Shown here in pieces: positions 9,258 through 17,479 of a stretch of 52,185 nucleotides of DNA. The notes below the pieces were generated by a model, which did no database searches, was not told where the DNA came from, and saw only the letters and a list, made by a program, of their open reading frames with translations. Made by a program: the position numbers and the translations under genes. Origin of the DNA: Dietzia timorensis (GTDB lineage Bacteria > Actinomycetota > Actinomycetes > Mycobacteriales > Mycobacteriaceae); contig NZ_DYXM01000142.1 in the NCBI RefSeq assembly GCF_020742175.1, positions 1 to 52,185 on the forward strand, read 5' to 3'. The first letter of the stretch is position 1, and every line of letters begins with the position of its first letter.

Positions 9258-10120
9258 TCGTGAAGCCCACGTGGAGGCCGCCGGGTCCGGCGCTGTTGTT
9301 CTGCCCGGCCGACCGGCCCGAACGGTTCGCGAAGGCTCTCGAACGTGCGGACGGGGTGATCCTCGACCTCGAGGACGCCGTGGCCCCGGAGCGCCGGCGC
9401 GAGGCGCGCGAGGCGCTCCTCTCGGCTGCCGGCGAGCTTGATCCCGGCCGCTATATGGTGCGCCTCAACGCCGTCGACACCCCGGACTTCGCACAAGATG
9501 CCGAGACCGCCAAGCAGATGGGCGCGTCCGCCGTCATGCTTGCGAAAACCGAATCGGCCGACGACGTGCGTGATGCCGCGAGGGCATCGGGCGCGGACGT
9601 GATCGCGCTGATCGAAACCCCGCGCGGGGTCGTCAACGCCGCGGAGATCGCGGGCACGGTCGGCTGCGTCGGGATGATGTGGGGCGCCGAGGACCTCGTC
9701 GCCGCGATGGGCGGTGCGACGTCGCGATTCCAGCCCGAGGAGGTCGAACTCGGCCGGACGGCGGATGAGTACCGCGACGTCCCTCGGCACGCCCGTTCGG
9801 CGGTTGCCCTCGCGGCTGCCGCTTTCGGTCCGTTCGCGATCGACTCGGTGCACCTCGACATCGCCGACACCGCCGGATTGCGCGCGGAAGCCGTCGACGC
9901 CGTCGCGCTCGGCTACGCGGCGACGGCCTGCATTCATCCGTCCCAGGTCGAGGTGATCCGCGAGGCCTACGCCCCGCCCGCCGCGGAGGTGGAGTGGGCG
10001 CGCAAGGTTCTCGCCGCCGCGGAGGAGAACGGCGGGGTGTTCAAGCTCGACGGTCGCATGGTCGATGGGCCCGTGATCGCCCAGGCCGAGGCGACGATGC
10101 GCCGGGCCGAGAACGCCTGA
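9254..10120 (+). CDS. CitE-like beta-hydroxyacyl-CoA lyase
   Basis: HpcH/HpaI aldolase-fold lyase of 288 residues, Mg-dependent. Motifs seen: LLFCPADRPERFAKALERA at the N-terminus, LDLEDAVAPE with metal/substrate acidic residues, ALIETPRG near 120, MWGAEDL near 141 and CIHPSQV near the C-terminus. The ATG overlaps the maoC stop (ATGA). The mycobacterial homologue Rv2498c is known to cleave citramalyl-type and (R)-HMG-CoA substrates in itaconate and leucine breakdown. No classical HMG-CoA lyase is present, so this gene is the best candidate for the final carbon-carbon cleavage here. Confidence 0.9.
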   Translation: MIVKPTWRPPGPALLFCPADRPERFAKALERADGVILDLEDAVAPERRREAREALLSAAGELDPGRYMVRLNAVDTPDFAQDAETAKQMGASAVMLAKTESADDVRDAARASGADVIALIETPRGVVNAAEIAGTVGCVGMMWGAEDLVAAMGGATSRFQPEEVELGRTADEYRDVPRHARSAVALAAAAFGPFAIDSVHLDIADTAGLRAEAVDAVALGYAATACIHPSQVEVIREAYAPPAAEVEWARKVLAAAEENGGVFKLDGRMVDGPVIAQAEATMRRAENA

Positions 10121-10150
10121 GCTAGGTCGGAGGCGCCCCGCGCGCAGCCC

Positions 10151-10165
10151 TCCACTTTCGGTGGA
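10151..10165. other. Small hairpin between citE and fadD
   Basis: TCCAC-TTTCG-GTGGA, extended past one mismatch by two more G:C pairs. No T-run follows, so it may be only a weak terminator or an mRNA processing element inside the operon region. Confidence 0.3.
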
Positions 10166-10264
10166 TGGCCGGCGGTTTCGCGGCGGACTATGGTCTAAGT
10201 CACAATCACAAGTGTTTCGACTGGGCCGCGGCAGATCGTGGTCCTTACCCGTTGGAGGGAACTG

Positions 10265-11893
10265 ATGTCCGCTCTCTCGCTATCCCACGCACAGGGCGCC
10301 ACCGAGCCCGCGCTGCTCACCACGACGATCGGCGAGAACCTCGCGCGAACGACCGAGCGCTTCGGCGAGCGCGACGCCCTCGTCGACGTGCACGCCGGGG
10401 TGCGTTTCACCTACGCGGAGTTCCTCGGCATCGTGCGGCAGGTCGCCACCGGCCTCCTCGACCTCGGAGTGACGGCAGGCGATCGCGTCGGCGTGTGGTC
10501 CCCGAACCGCTGGGAGTGGACGGTGGTGCAATACGCGACGGCGGAGATCGGCGCGATCCTGGTCAACATCAACCCGGCCTATCGCACGAGCGAGCTCACC
10601 TATGTTCTGGGACAGTCGGGGATCTCCGTGGTCCTCGCCGCGGAGAGCTACAAGGATTCCGATTACGCGGGCATGCTCGAGCAGGTCCGCCCCGAGACGC
10701 CCGGGGTACGCGAGGTCGTGCTGTTCGAATCGGAGCAGTGGCAGACGATCGTCGACACGCCCGCCGACGAGCAGCGGCTGTCCGAGATCGCCTCGTCCCT
10801 GCGGGCGGCGGATCCGATCAACATCCAGTACACGTCGGGGACGACCGGATTTCCCAAGGGCGCGACCCTGTCGCACTCGAACATCCTCAACAACGGGTAC
10901 ATGGTGGGCGAGCTCGTGAACTACACCGAGCAGGACCGCGTGTGCATTCCGGTGCCGTTCTACCACTGCTTCGGGATGGTGATGGGTAACCTCGCGTGCA
11001 CCTCTCACGGCGCGGCGATGGTGATCCCGGCACCGACCTTCGATCCGGTCGCGTCGTTGACGGCGGTCGAGAAGGAGCGTTGCACCAGCCTGTACGGCGT
11101 CCCCACGATGTTCATCGCGGAGCTTGCCCTCGATAACCTCGCCGACTTCGACCTCGGCTCGCTGCGAACCGGAATCATGGCCGGCTCCCCGTGCCCCGAG
11201 AACACGATGCGCCGCGTGATGGGCGAGATGGGGATGGAAGAGGTCTCCATCTGCTACGGCATGACCGAAACCTCGCCGGTCTCCACCCAGACCCGGGTCG
11301 ACGATTCCGTGGATCGTCGCGTCTCCACCGTCGGCCGCGTCGGCCCGCATCTCGAGGTGAAGATTGCCGACCCGTCGACGGGCGAGACGTTGCCGATCGG
11401 CGAGCCGGGCGAGCTGTGCACCCGCGGCTATTCGGTGATGCTCGGCTATTGGGAGAACCCGGAAAAGACCTCCGAGGCGCTGGTCGACGGGTGGATGCGC
11501 ACCGGCGACATCGGCGTCATGGACTCCGACGGCTACATCCAGGTTACCGGCCGCATCAAGGACATGGTCATCCGCGGCGGCGAAAACATCTACCCGCGCG
11601 AGATCGAGGAATTCCTTTACACCCATCCTGACGTCGTAGATGCTCAGGTTATCGGCGTCCCCGATGCGAAGTACGGTGAAGAACTCATGGCCTGGATTCG
11701 GCTCTCGCCCGGCGCGGACGAGATAACCGCCGAGTCCCTGCGCGCCTTCGCCGACGGCAAGCTCGCCCGCCACAAGATCCCGCGGTACGTCCACATCGTC
11801 GAGGAGTTCCCGATGACGGTGACCGGCAAGGTTCGCAAGGTCGAAATGCGCGCGGCGGCCGAGAAACTCCTCGCCGGCGGCGGCCCCGCCTAG
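10265..11893 (+). CDS. Acyl-CoA synthetase, FadD35-like
   Basis: AMP-forming fatty-acid CoA ligase of 542 residues. The P-loop-like YTSGTTGFPKGATLSH is near residue 190, followed by ICYGMTETSPVS and the hinge/adenylate motif GWMRTGDIGVMDSDGY, with DMVIRGGENIYPREIE and the C-terminal catalytic Lys in TGKVRK. The ATG at 10265 has GGAGG eight bases upstream; the GTG at 10238 lacks one. It follows citE after 144 nt and keeps the orientation of the leucine block, where fadD35 is also found in M. tuberculosis. The substrate is unknown; medium-chain or branched acids would fit. Confidence 0.9.
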   Translation: MSALSLSHAQGATEPALLTTTIGENLARTTERFGERDALVDVHAGVRFTYAEFLGIVRQVATGLLDLGVTAGDRVGVWSPNRWEWTVVQYATAEIGAILVNINPAYRTSELTYVLGQSGISVVLAAESYKDSDYAGMLEQVRPETPGVREVVLFESEQWQTIVDTPADEQRLSEIASSLRAADPINIQYTSGTTGFPKGATLSHSNILNNGYMVGELVNYTEQDRVCIPVPFYHCFGMVMGNLACTSHGAAMVIPAPTFDPVASLTAVEKERCTSLYGVPTMFIAELALDNLADFDLGSLRTGIMAGSPCPENTMRRVMGEMGMEEVSICYGMTETSPVSTQTRVDDSVDRRVSTVGRVGPHLEVKIADPSTGETLPIGEPGELCTRGYSVMLGYWENPEKTSEALVDGWMRTGDIGVMDSDGYIQVTGRIKDMVIRGGENIYPREIEEFLYTHPDVVDAQVIGVPDAKYGEELMAWIRLSPGADEITAESLRAFADGKLARHKIPRYVHIVEEFPMTVTGKVRKVEMRAAAEKLLAGGGPA

Positions 11894-11920
11894 CCTCCGT
11901 CCCACCCGGCCGGCCGGCAA

Positions 11921-12000
11921 CGCGCCCCCGCCGCGCCGTCAGACCGACGACGCGTCCCCGCCGCGCCGGCCGACCGACGACGCGCCCCCGCCGCGCCGCG
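11921..12000. repeat. GC-rich 30-bp tandem repeat, about 2.7 copies
   Basis: Units start at 11921, 11951 and 11981 with an exact period of 30. Each unit opens CGCGCCCCCGCCGCGCCG (one C/T change) and the first two end in GACCGACGA. It begins 28 bp after the fadD stop. The period is a multiple of three, so both strands stay open, but no start or ribosome site supports translation. Confidence 0.8.
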
Positions 12001-12016
12001 CCGAGGCGCCGCAAGT

Positions 12017-12143
12017 CACCAACCTCCGGGGCTACACACCAACTCCAGGCCCCACACACCAACCTCAGGGCGCGAAAACTGCGATCCCAGAGTGGTTTCT
12101 TGGACCACAGGTTGGTGTGTGGCACCGCGAGTTGGTGTGTAGC
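12017..12143. repeat. 20-bp repeats forming a nested inverted repeat
   Basis: CACCAAC recurs at 12017, 12037 and 12057 (period 20), and its complement GTTGGTG at 12111 and 12131 (also period 20). The copies pair as nested arms: GCTACACACCAACTC (12031-12045) with 12129-12143 over 15 bp, and CCACACACCAACCT (12052-12065) with 12109-12122 over 14 bp, both perfect. A 6x6 internal loop separates the two stems and a 43-nt loop closes them. It may be a small palindromic mobile repeat, a protein-binding array or a structured transcript. Confidence 0.85.
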
Positions 12144-12318
12144 TTGAGATGTTCTGAATTCCGGCAATATTCGATGATTCGATGCATCCTTCGATTCCGC
12201 TTTGTCTGCTGGACGTGCACAATCACGAATTTCACAGCCCCAGAGCGGACGTCCACAGAAGTGCGATAGGTGTCGCTCGCCGGCATAGCCACATCACGTC
12301 GAACTCGAGACTGCAGGT

Positions 12319-13266
12319 ATGCCGAAAATACTGCAGCTGGAAGAGTCCACCGTCCGATTCGTTACCACTCAAGATCTCAGTGATCGGGGAGCGTCGAAGG
12401 CGAAAATTGCTCGCCTTGTACGCGCGGGCAAGTTGGTCCGAATCTGCTCAGGCGTATACCTCGAACCGCCGATCGACCTGCAATACGCCGAGAGCAGACA
12501 TTTACTCCGAGCTGCAGGATTCTCCCTGCGCTCTCAGTGTGATTGGACCTTGTCACACTGCAGTGCCGCGCTGATGCACGGTCTTCCAACGTTGGACATT
12601 CCCTTGGGGAAAGTTGTGGTTACCAGACATTCGGACACGCCTCGATCGGGTCAAACCTCGGTCTGCATTCAGCATCGGAGACCGTTGCCAGCGGAGGAGG
12701 TCGTGGTGATCGCAGGGTTCAAGGTCACCGGAATCGAACGCACACTTCTCGACGTGGCAACGACCTACGGATTTTCTTCGGCAGTCGTAGCGATCGAGGC
12801 CGCTTTGTACAGGCACCTGGTCAGCAAGAACGTGCTCGTCGAATACTTTGGGTCGAAGCGAAATCTCAAGAATATGCAGGCAGGGATTAGTGCCCTCACG
12901 TTCGCCTCGCCAGCTTCGCAGTCGGCCCTCGAATCGCGCAGTCGCTTGTTCTTCGACCATTTCGGCATCGCTCAGCCCGAGCAACAGGTCCTCATCACCA
13001 CCAGGAGCGGGCGACAGTATCGTGTCGACTTCCTCTGGCGCGCGCTCAAGCTCATCGGCGAGGCCGACGGGAAGGCAAAGATCGTCGGGGCAGGCACCAC
13101 ACGGGAGCAGGAGAAGCGGCTTCGGGAGCACTGGCGACGCGAACAGGATCTACGCGCCGAGGGGTACACCGTGGTGCGGTGGACATGGGATGACCTAGCC
13201 ACGCCTGACGAACTCCGCACCCGGCTCGAATCCGCATTCGCCCAGGCGAGACACCTCGCGGCATAA
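12319..13266 (+). CDS. AbiEi-type HTH protein with DUF559-like nuclease C-terminus
   Basis: 315 residues. Residues 14-50 (VTTQDLSDRGASKAKIARLVRAGKL) resemble the winged-helix start of AbiEi-family antitoxins, ending in the usual RICSGVYL. The C-terminal third resembles the DUF559/Vsr-like PD-(D/E)XK fold: Glu205, VDFLW with Asp237, then EADGK (248-252) and GYTVVRWTWDDL. No AbiEii toxin gene lies next to it, so it is an orphan. Base composition is visibly lower in G+C than its neighbours and it sits beside unusual repeats, both suggestive of transfer. The function, DNA-binding regulator or nuclease, is not established for this architecture. Confidence 0.7.
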   Translation: MPKILQLEESTVRFVTTQDLSDRGASKAKIARLVRAGKLVRICSGVYLEPPIDLQYAESRHLLRAAGFSLRSQCDWTLSHCSAALMHGLPTLDIPLGKVVVTRHSDTPRSGQTSVCIQHRRPLPAEEVVVIAGFKVTGIERTLLDVATTYGFSSAVVAIEAALYRHLVSKNVLVEYFGSKRNLKNMQAGISALTFASPASQSALESRSRLFFDHFGIAQPEQQVLITTRSGRQYRVDFLWRALKLIGEADGKAKIVGAGTTREQEKRLREHWRREQDLRAEGYTVVRWTWDDLATPDELRTRLESAFAQARHLAA

Positions 13267-13349
13267 CTTCGCTGCTCCATCCTCAGCCCGTTCGCGGCAG
13301 GGGAGAGCCACGAAGCCCCGGCGGCAGGGGCACGAAGAAGGATGCGGCG

Positions 13350-14405
13350 CTAGGCCTCGGCCTTCGGGGTTGCGAACTCCAGGAGCGGATCATGGTGGCC
13401 GTGGGTGTAAGGATCCTCGGCAGCGTCGGCCTCGCGCTCGCGCAGCATGTCCGCATATTGGACCAGCGGGGGCCGGGGATCGCCGAAGGCCTGTCGCGCC
13501 TCGGCGGGCGTCCAGACCCGGGAAGATTCCGGTGCCTCCCCGCGGAGGTGCGGGGCGAGTACCGGCCCGCCGTGGGGCGAGATCGCTTGGAGGAATTTCG
13601 CCTGTCCCTCGGGGTCGCGGTTGAGCCGCGCCATGGCGATGCGGAGGACCGCCGTCACACCTGAATCGACGAGGCGTGATTGCCGGACGCCCATCATGGT
13701 GCGCATCCAGTGCGGATACGTGGCCACCACGCCCGCGCGAATCACCGGCGCAGACACCGCGCGCATCCAACCCGGGAGTGTGGTGAAGATCGTGCGCATG
13801 CCGTCGAGGATGAAATCGACGTTGTACTGCGCCGCCTCAGAGGCCGCCAGGTGCGGGCGCCATGCCTCGAAATATTCGCGTACCTCGGCGCGCGAGGTCG
13901 GGATGTCGGCTGGCTCGATCGGTTGGAACGCCGCCGCGATCGCGCACTCGCGCCAGTAGCGATCCTCCTCGTCCGCAGGCAGCGGGCCCGGGCCGAACTT
14001 CTCGTAGACGTAGAGGATCGAATGCCACGCCGTCATATGTATCCACAGCTGCGAGGACGGGCGGTTGGAGTCGTAGGTGCCGCCGGTCACGGGGTTATGG
14101 CCGCGGGCGCGCGAGTGGATCTTCATGAGCACGTCCGAGGACTTGATTACCGTGCGGGCGTCGCCGTAGAGCACCGTCGCGAAGTATTGCACCGTGCGGT
14201 CGTAACGAAGGCCGGGGCGCTGGAGCACCTGTCCGCTCGCGTCGACAGAGGCGGCAAGGTCGGGGTCGAGGTGCTCGATCGTCACGGCGCGAATGAACCC
14301 GAGCAGCGCCGAGGTGGGGTAGGACCACACCTTTCGCGCGACCGAATCGGGCGGGAAGAACCCCTCGTCCTCGCGGATGTAGCGCTTCTTGGTGCGAGTG
14401 GACAT
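13350..14405 (-). CDS. Oxygenase MpaB-family protein (DUF2236)
   Basis: 351-residue helical protein of the DUF2236/MpaB family, whose characterised relatives include b-type-haem latex-clearing and related oxygenases. Visible signs are the ER-rich start YIREDEGFFPPDSVARKVWSY, the ARGHNPVTGGTYDSNRP turn, the QLWIHMTAWHS helix with candidate haem or metal histidines, and PGWMRAVSAPVIRAGVVATYP. The ATG at 14405 is chosen over an upstream ATG because AAGGGG lies in front of it and the N-terminal extension has no support. The substrate is unknown. It stands alone between the accessory HTH gene and a lipoprotein. Confidence 0.82.
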   Translation of the reverse strand: MSTRTKKRYIREDEGFFPPDSVARKVWSYPTSALLGFIRAVTIEHLDPDLAASVDASGQVLQRPGLRYDRTVQYFATVLYGDARTVIKSSDVLMKIHSRARGHNPVTGGTYDSNRPSSQLWIHMTAWHSILYVYEKFGPGPLPADEEDRYWRECAIAAAFQPIEPADIPTSRAEVREYFEAWRPHLAASEAAQYNVDFILDGMRTIFTTLPGWMRAVSAPVIRAGVVATYPHWMRTMMGVRQSRLVDSGVTAVLRIAMARLNRDPEGQAKFLQAISPHGGPVLAPHLRGEAPESSRVWTPAEARQAFGDPRPPLVQYADMLREREADAAEDPYTHGHHDPLLEFATPKAEA

Positions 14406-14495
14406 TTGGACACCCCTTAGGCATTTGTCAAACGTTGTGTGGCCGACCGTAGCACTCGGGAGTGATCCGCGCCACACCCGAATTCTCCTGCCGGG

Positions 14496-15158
14496 TTAGC
14501 CCAAGGAGAGATTCGGGAAGCGGCCCTGCGGGACGACCCGGGATCCGTCCCAGGTGAAAGTCACGTCGGTCGTATAGTTCGAGGCCTCTGCGTTGGGCGC
14601 GCCCGCGGTGTCGAGTGCCTCCCAGTCCTTGTAGCGTACGGTCACCGAATCGTCGGTGGTGGCGATCACCTGATGCTGTTGGACGGTATCCGATCCGACT
14701 CCCAGGTACTCGCCCTTGTGGAAGAGCATGAGCTGGTTCTGGAACTGGGAGTTGCCCTGCTCGGACTGTTCGACCGTGGCGTAGGAGAGCGTCGCGCACT
14801 TGTCGTAGTTGCTGTCGCCCTTGTAGGTCCACGTGAGGCCATCGAGAGATGGGGCGGGCACCTGGCTGATGTTGTCCGTGATCGCGGAAGCGTTCGGGTC
14901 GACGCCGCAGTTGCCTTCATCTTCACGCTGGTTGGAACTCGTCTGTCCGGCGGCGCTCCCGGAGGCGTGCGCGCTGGATGTCAGAGAAGACGAAGCAGAC
15001 GGACTCGGCTGCGAGATGTTGCCGGCGGACTCCGACACAGTGGTCATCGCCGTCGGGGCGGATTGTTCGGCCGAGTCGGAACCGCACGCAGAGAGGGCGA
15101 GGGCGGCCGCGGCGGCGAACGCCCCGAGCGTGACGCGGACGGGCTTGAGGTCGTGCAT
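14496..15158 (-). CDS. Secreted lipoprotein of unknown function
   Basis: 220 residues. The N-terminus has a basic start, an alanine-rich hydrophobic stretch and the lipobox LSAC with Cys25, so it should be diacylated and anchored outside the membrane. A Ser/Thr/Gln-rich linker follows to about residue 80, then a globular domain with beta-rich segments such as DGLTWTYKGDSNYDKCATLSYA and DVTFTWDGSRV. This layout resembles LppP/LprE-type actinobacterial lipoproteins, but no specific family was recognised. It is upstream of the MpaB gene in the same direction, separated by 90 nt. Confidence 0.8.
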   Translation of the reverse strand: MHDLKPVRVTLGAFAAAAALALSACGSDSAEQSAPTAMTTVSESAGNISQPSPSASSSLTSSAHASGSAAGQTSSNQREDEGNCGVDPNASAITDNISQVPAPSLDGLTWTYKGDSNYDKCATLSYATVEQSEQGNSQFQNQLMLFHKGEYLGVGSDTVQQHQVIATTDDSVTVRYKDWEALDTAGAPNAEASNYTTDVTFTWDGSRVVPQGRFPNLSLG

Positions 15159-15390
15159 CGTGAACCCCTGTCTGTCGGGCTTGGCGCGGAAGTCGTTTCG
15201 CCATTCCTATTGTGCGTCGTCCGAGCGCCGTTACAGCGGGAAGTGCTCGACGATCCTCGATTGGGACGCACACCAAATCCGTCCAGAGCCGAGAAAACGA
15301 ATTAGTCCCAATTAACTGAAAGGCTGTTGTTCGGTCCGAGGAGCGGGTAATTTGGTCCGTAACCCACGCCACAGAAGAAGGGGATCGAAG

Positions 15391-17448
15391 ATGAGCGAGT
15401 CCGACACCGCCGGGGCGGCAGCCGAGGACGACATGCCGATCTGGGAATCGTCGCCGCAGCAGGTCGAGGAGTCCGAGCGCACCGAGTTCGCGCGCGGCGC
15501 GGCTGCGGAGTACGGATACGCGGGGGCCCCGGACGACTACAAAGCGCTGCACGCCTGGTCCGTGGCGGAAATCGGGAACTTCTGGTCCGCAGTGGGTAGG
15601 CACTTCGACGTCGATGGTTTCGGAGAGCCCGGCGACCCGCTGCTCGCGCCGGAGGACGCGTTGGAGGTGGACGTCATGCCCGGCGCCCGCTGGTTCCCCG
15701 GCTTCCGCGGCAATTTCGTCGACGCCGTGCTCGCCCATGAGGCGAAAAATCCGAGTGTGTCCGCCGTCATCGCCGTCTCCGAGCCGGGGGACGCTGGCGA
15801 GGTAAGCCGGGTCGAGCTGACGTTCGCGCAGCTGCGCGAGGAATCAGCTGCGCTGGCCGCGCGGCTCATCGACGCAGGGGTGCGGCCCGGTGACAGGGTG
15901 GCGGCTTACGTGCCGGACATCGCCGAAGGGATCGTCGCGTTCTACGCCACCGCGTGGATCGGCGCGGTATGGACGGCGTGTGGGCAGGACTACGCGCCCG
16001 CCGCGGCGGCCGCGCGCATGGGGCAGCTGGAGCCGGTGGTGCTCATCGCGGCGGACGGCTACCGAAACGCGGGCAAGTGGCACGACAAGCGCGCGGACAC
16101 CGCAGACCTCGCCGAGCGGCTGCCCGGCGATGTGCGTGTCATCGAGGTGCGCCGCGGCGCCGAACCGGGGGCTCCCGGCGCGCTCGTGGGCGCGGAGTCG
16201 TGGGACGAAGCGCTCGCACGCGGCCGCGAACTCGTGGAAGAACAGGGCGAACCGGCGGTCGAGAAGGTGGCGTTCGATCATCCGCTGTGGGTGCTGTTCT
16301 CCTCGGGGACGACCGGTACGCCGAAGGGGATCGTCCACGGCCACGGCGGCGTGCTGCTCGAGCACCTCAAGGTGCTCGGCCTCCACGCCGGGCTTCGGGC
16401 GGGGGATCGGCTGCTGTGGTTCACCACGCCGAGCTGGATGATGTGGAATTACCGCACGTCCGCGCCGATCGTCGGCGCCACCGCCGTGTGCTTCGAGGGA
16501 CACCCGACGCGCCCGCCGGAGGCGCTGTGGGAGGCCGTCGCCCGCGAGAAGGTGACGATCTTCGGCACCTCGCCGGGGCAGATCCTCGCGAGCCGCAAAG
16601 CCGGCCTTCGTCCGGCGGCGCAGTTCGACCTGTCCGCGCTGCGTGCGATCGGCTCGAGCGGTTCGACGATGCCTGCGGACTCGTTCCACTGGATCTACGA
16701 CGAGGTGGGCGGCGTGCCCACGCTGTCCATTTCGGGCGGAACCGACGTCGTTTCCGCCTTCGCGGGCGGGCAGGCCGCGTACCCGGTGTACGCAGGTGAG
16801 CTTTCCGCCGCCTATCTGGGCTGCGACCTGCGCTCGTGGTCGCCGGAAGGGGAGGACTTGATCGGCGAGGTCGGCGAAATGGTCATCGCCCGCCCCATGC
16901 CCTCTATGCCCGTAGAGTTCTGGAACGATGCCGACGGTACGCGGTACCGCTCTGCGTACTTCGAGCATTTTCCCGGGGTGTGGCGCCACGGCGACTGGAT
17001 CAAGATCAACGAACGCGGCGGGGTGACAATCCACGGCCGCTCCGATGCCACGCTCAATCGCAACGGCATCCGCATGGGTTCGGCGGACATCTACGGTGTC
17101 GTCGAGGAGATCGACGGCGTGGCGGAGGCGTTCGTCCTCGGCGTCGAGGGGCCGGATGCGAAATACTGGATGCCTCTGTACGTCGTTCCTGCGGAAAATG
17201 CCGAGGTTGACGCCGCACTACGCGATCGCATCACCGCCGCGATCCGCGCGGACTTGTCCCCGCGGCACGTGCCGGACGAGATCTCCCAGGCGCCGGGCAT
17301 CCCGCACACGAAGACGGGCAAGAAGCTCGAGGTGCCGGTCACCGCGATCCTCGCCGGGCGCGAGGACGTCAACGTCGACCGGCAATCGATCGACGACCCG
17401 GACCTGCTCGACTGGTACGCAGAACGCGGCGCCGAACACACCTGGTGA
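15391..17448 (+). CDS. Acetoacetyl-CoA synthetase (acetoacetate--CoA ligase)
   Basis: Cytosolic AMP-forming ligase of 685 residues converting acetoacetate to acetoacetyl-CoA. The core motif SSGTTGTPKGIVHGHGG is near residue 305, and LLWFTTPSWMMWN, FGTSPGQILA and HGRSDATLNRNGIRMGSADIY are typical of AACS rather than acetyl-CoA synthetase. The ATG at 15391 has AAGAAGGGG upstream; an in-frame GTG at 15352 is less likely. Acetoacetate is an end product of leucine breakdown, so the enzyme would complete the pathway encoded at 3.9-11.9 kb, where no CoA-transferase genes are present. Confidence 0.92.
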   Translation: MSESDTAGAAAEDDMPIWESSPQQVEESERTEFARGAAAEYGYAGAPDDYKALHAWSVAEIGNFWSAVGRHFDVDGFGEPGDPLLAPEDALEVDVMPGARWFPGFRGNFVDAVLAHEAKNPSVSAVIAVSEPGDAGEVSRVELTFAQLREESAALAARLIDAGVRPGDRVAAYVPDIAEGIVAFYATAWIGAVWTACGQDYAPAAAAARMGQLEPVVLIAADGYRNAGKWHDKRADTADLAERLPGDVRVIEVRRGAEPGAPGALVGAESWDEALARGRELVEEQGEPAVEKVAFDHPLWVLFSSGTTGTPKGIVHGHGGVLLEHLKVLGLHAGLRAGDRLLWFTTPSWMMWNYRTSAPIVGATAVCFEGHPTRPPEALWEAVAREKVTIFGTSPGQILASRKAGLRPAAQFDLSALRAIGSSGSTMPADSFHWIYDEVGGVPTLSISGGTDVVSAFAGGQAAYPVYAGELSAAYLGCDLRSWSPEGEDLIGEVGEMVIARPMPSMPVEFWNDADGTRYRSAYFEHFPGVWRHGDWIKINERGGVTIHGRSDATLNRNGIRMGSADIYGVVEEIDGVAEAFVLGVEGPDAKYWMPLYVVPAENAEVDAALRDRITAAIRADLSPRHVPDEISQAPGIPHTKTGKKLEVPVTAILAGREDVNVDRQSIDDPDLLDWYAERGAEHTW

Positions 17449-17479
17449 GGGTGCTCGGCGCCGCGTTCCGGGCGAATTT

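Noticed and set aside
10280..11920. 546-residue open frame on the minus strand
   Set aside because: Antisense of the FadD gene, whose motifs are unambiguous.
11921..12143. CRISPR array
   Set aside because: Repeats are tandem without unique spacers, of only two or three units, and no cas genes are present.
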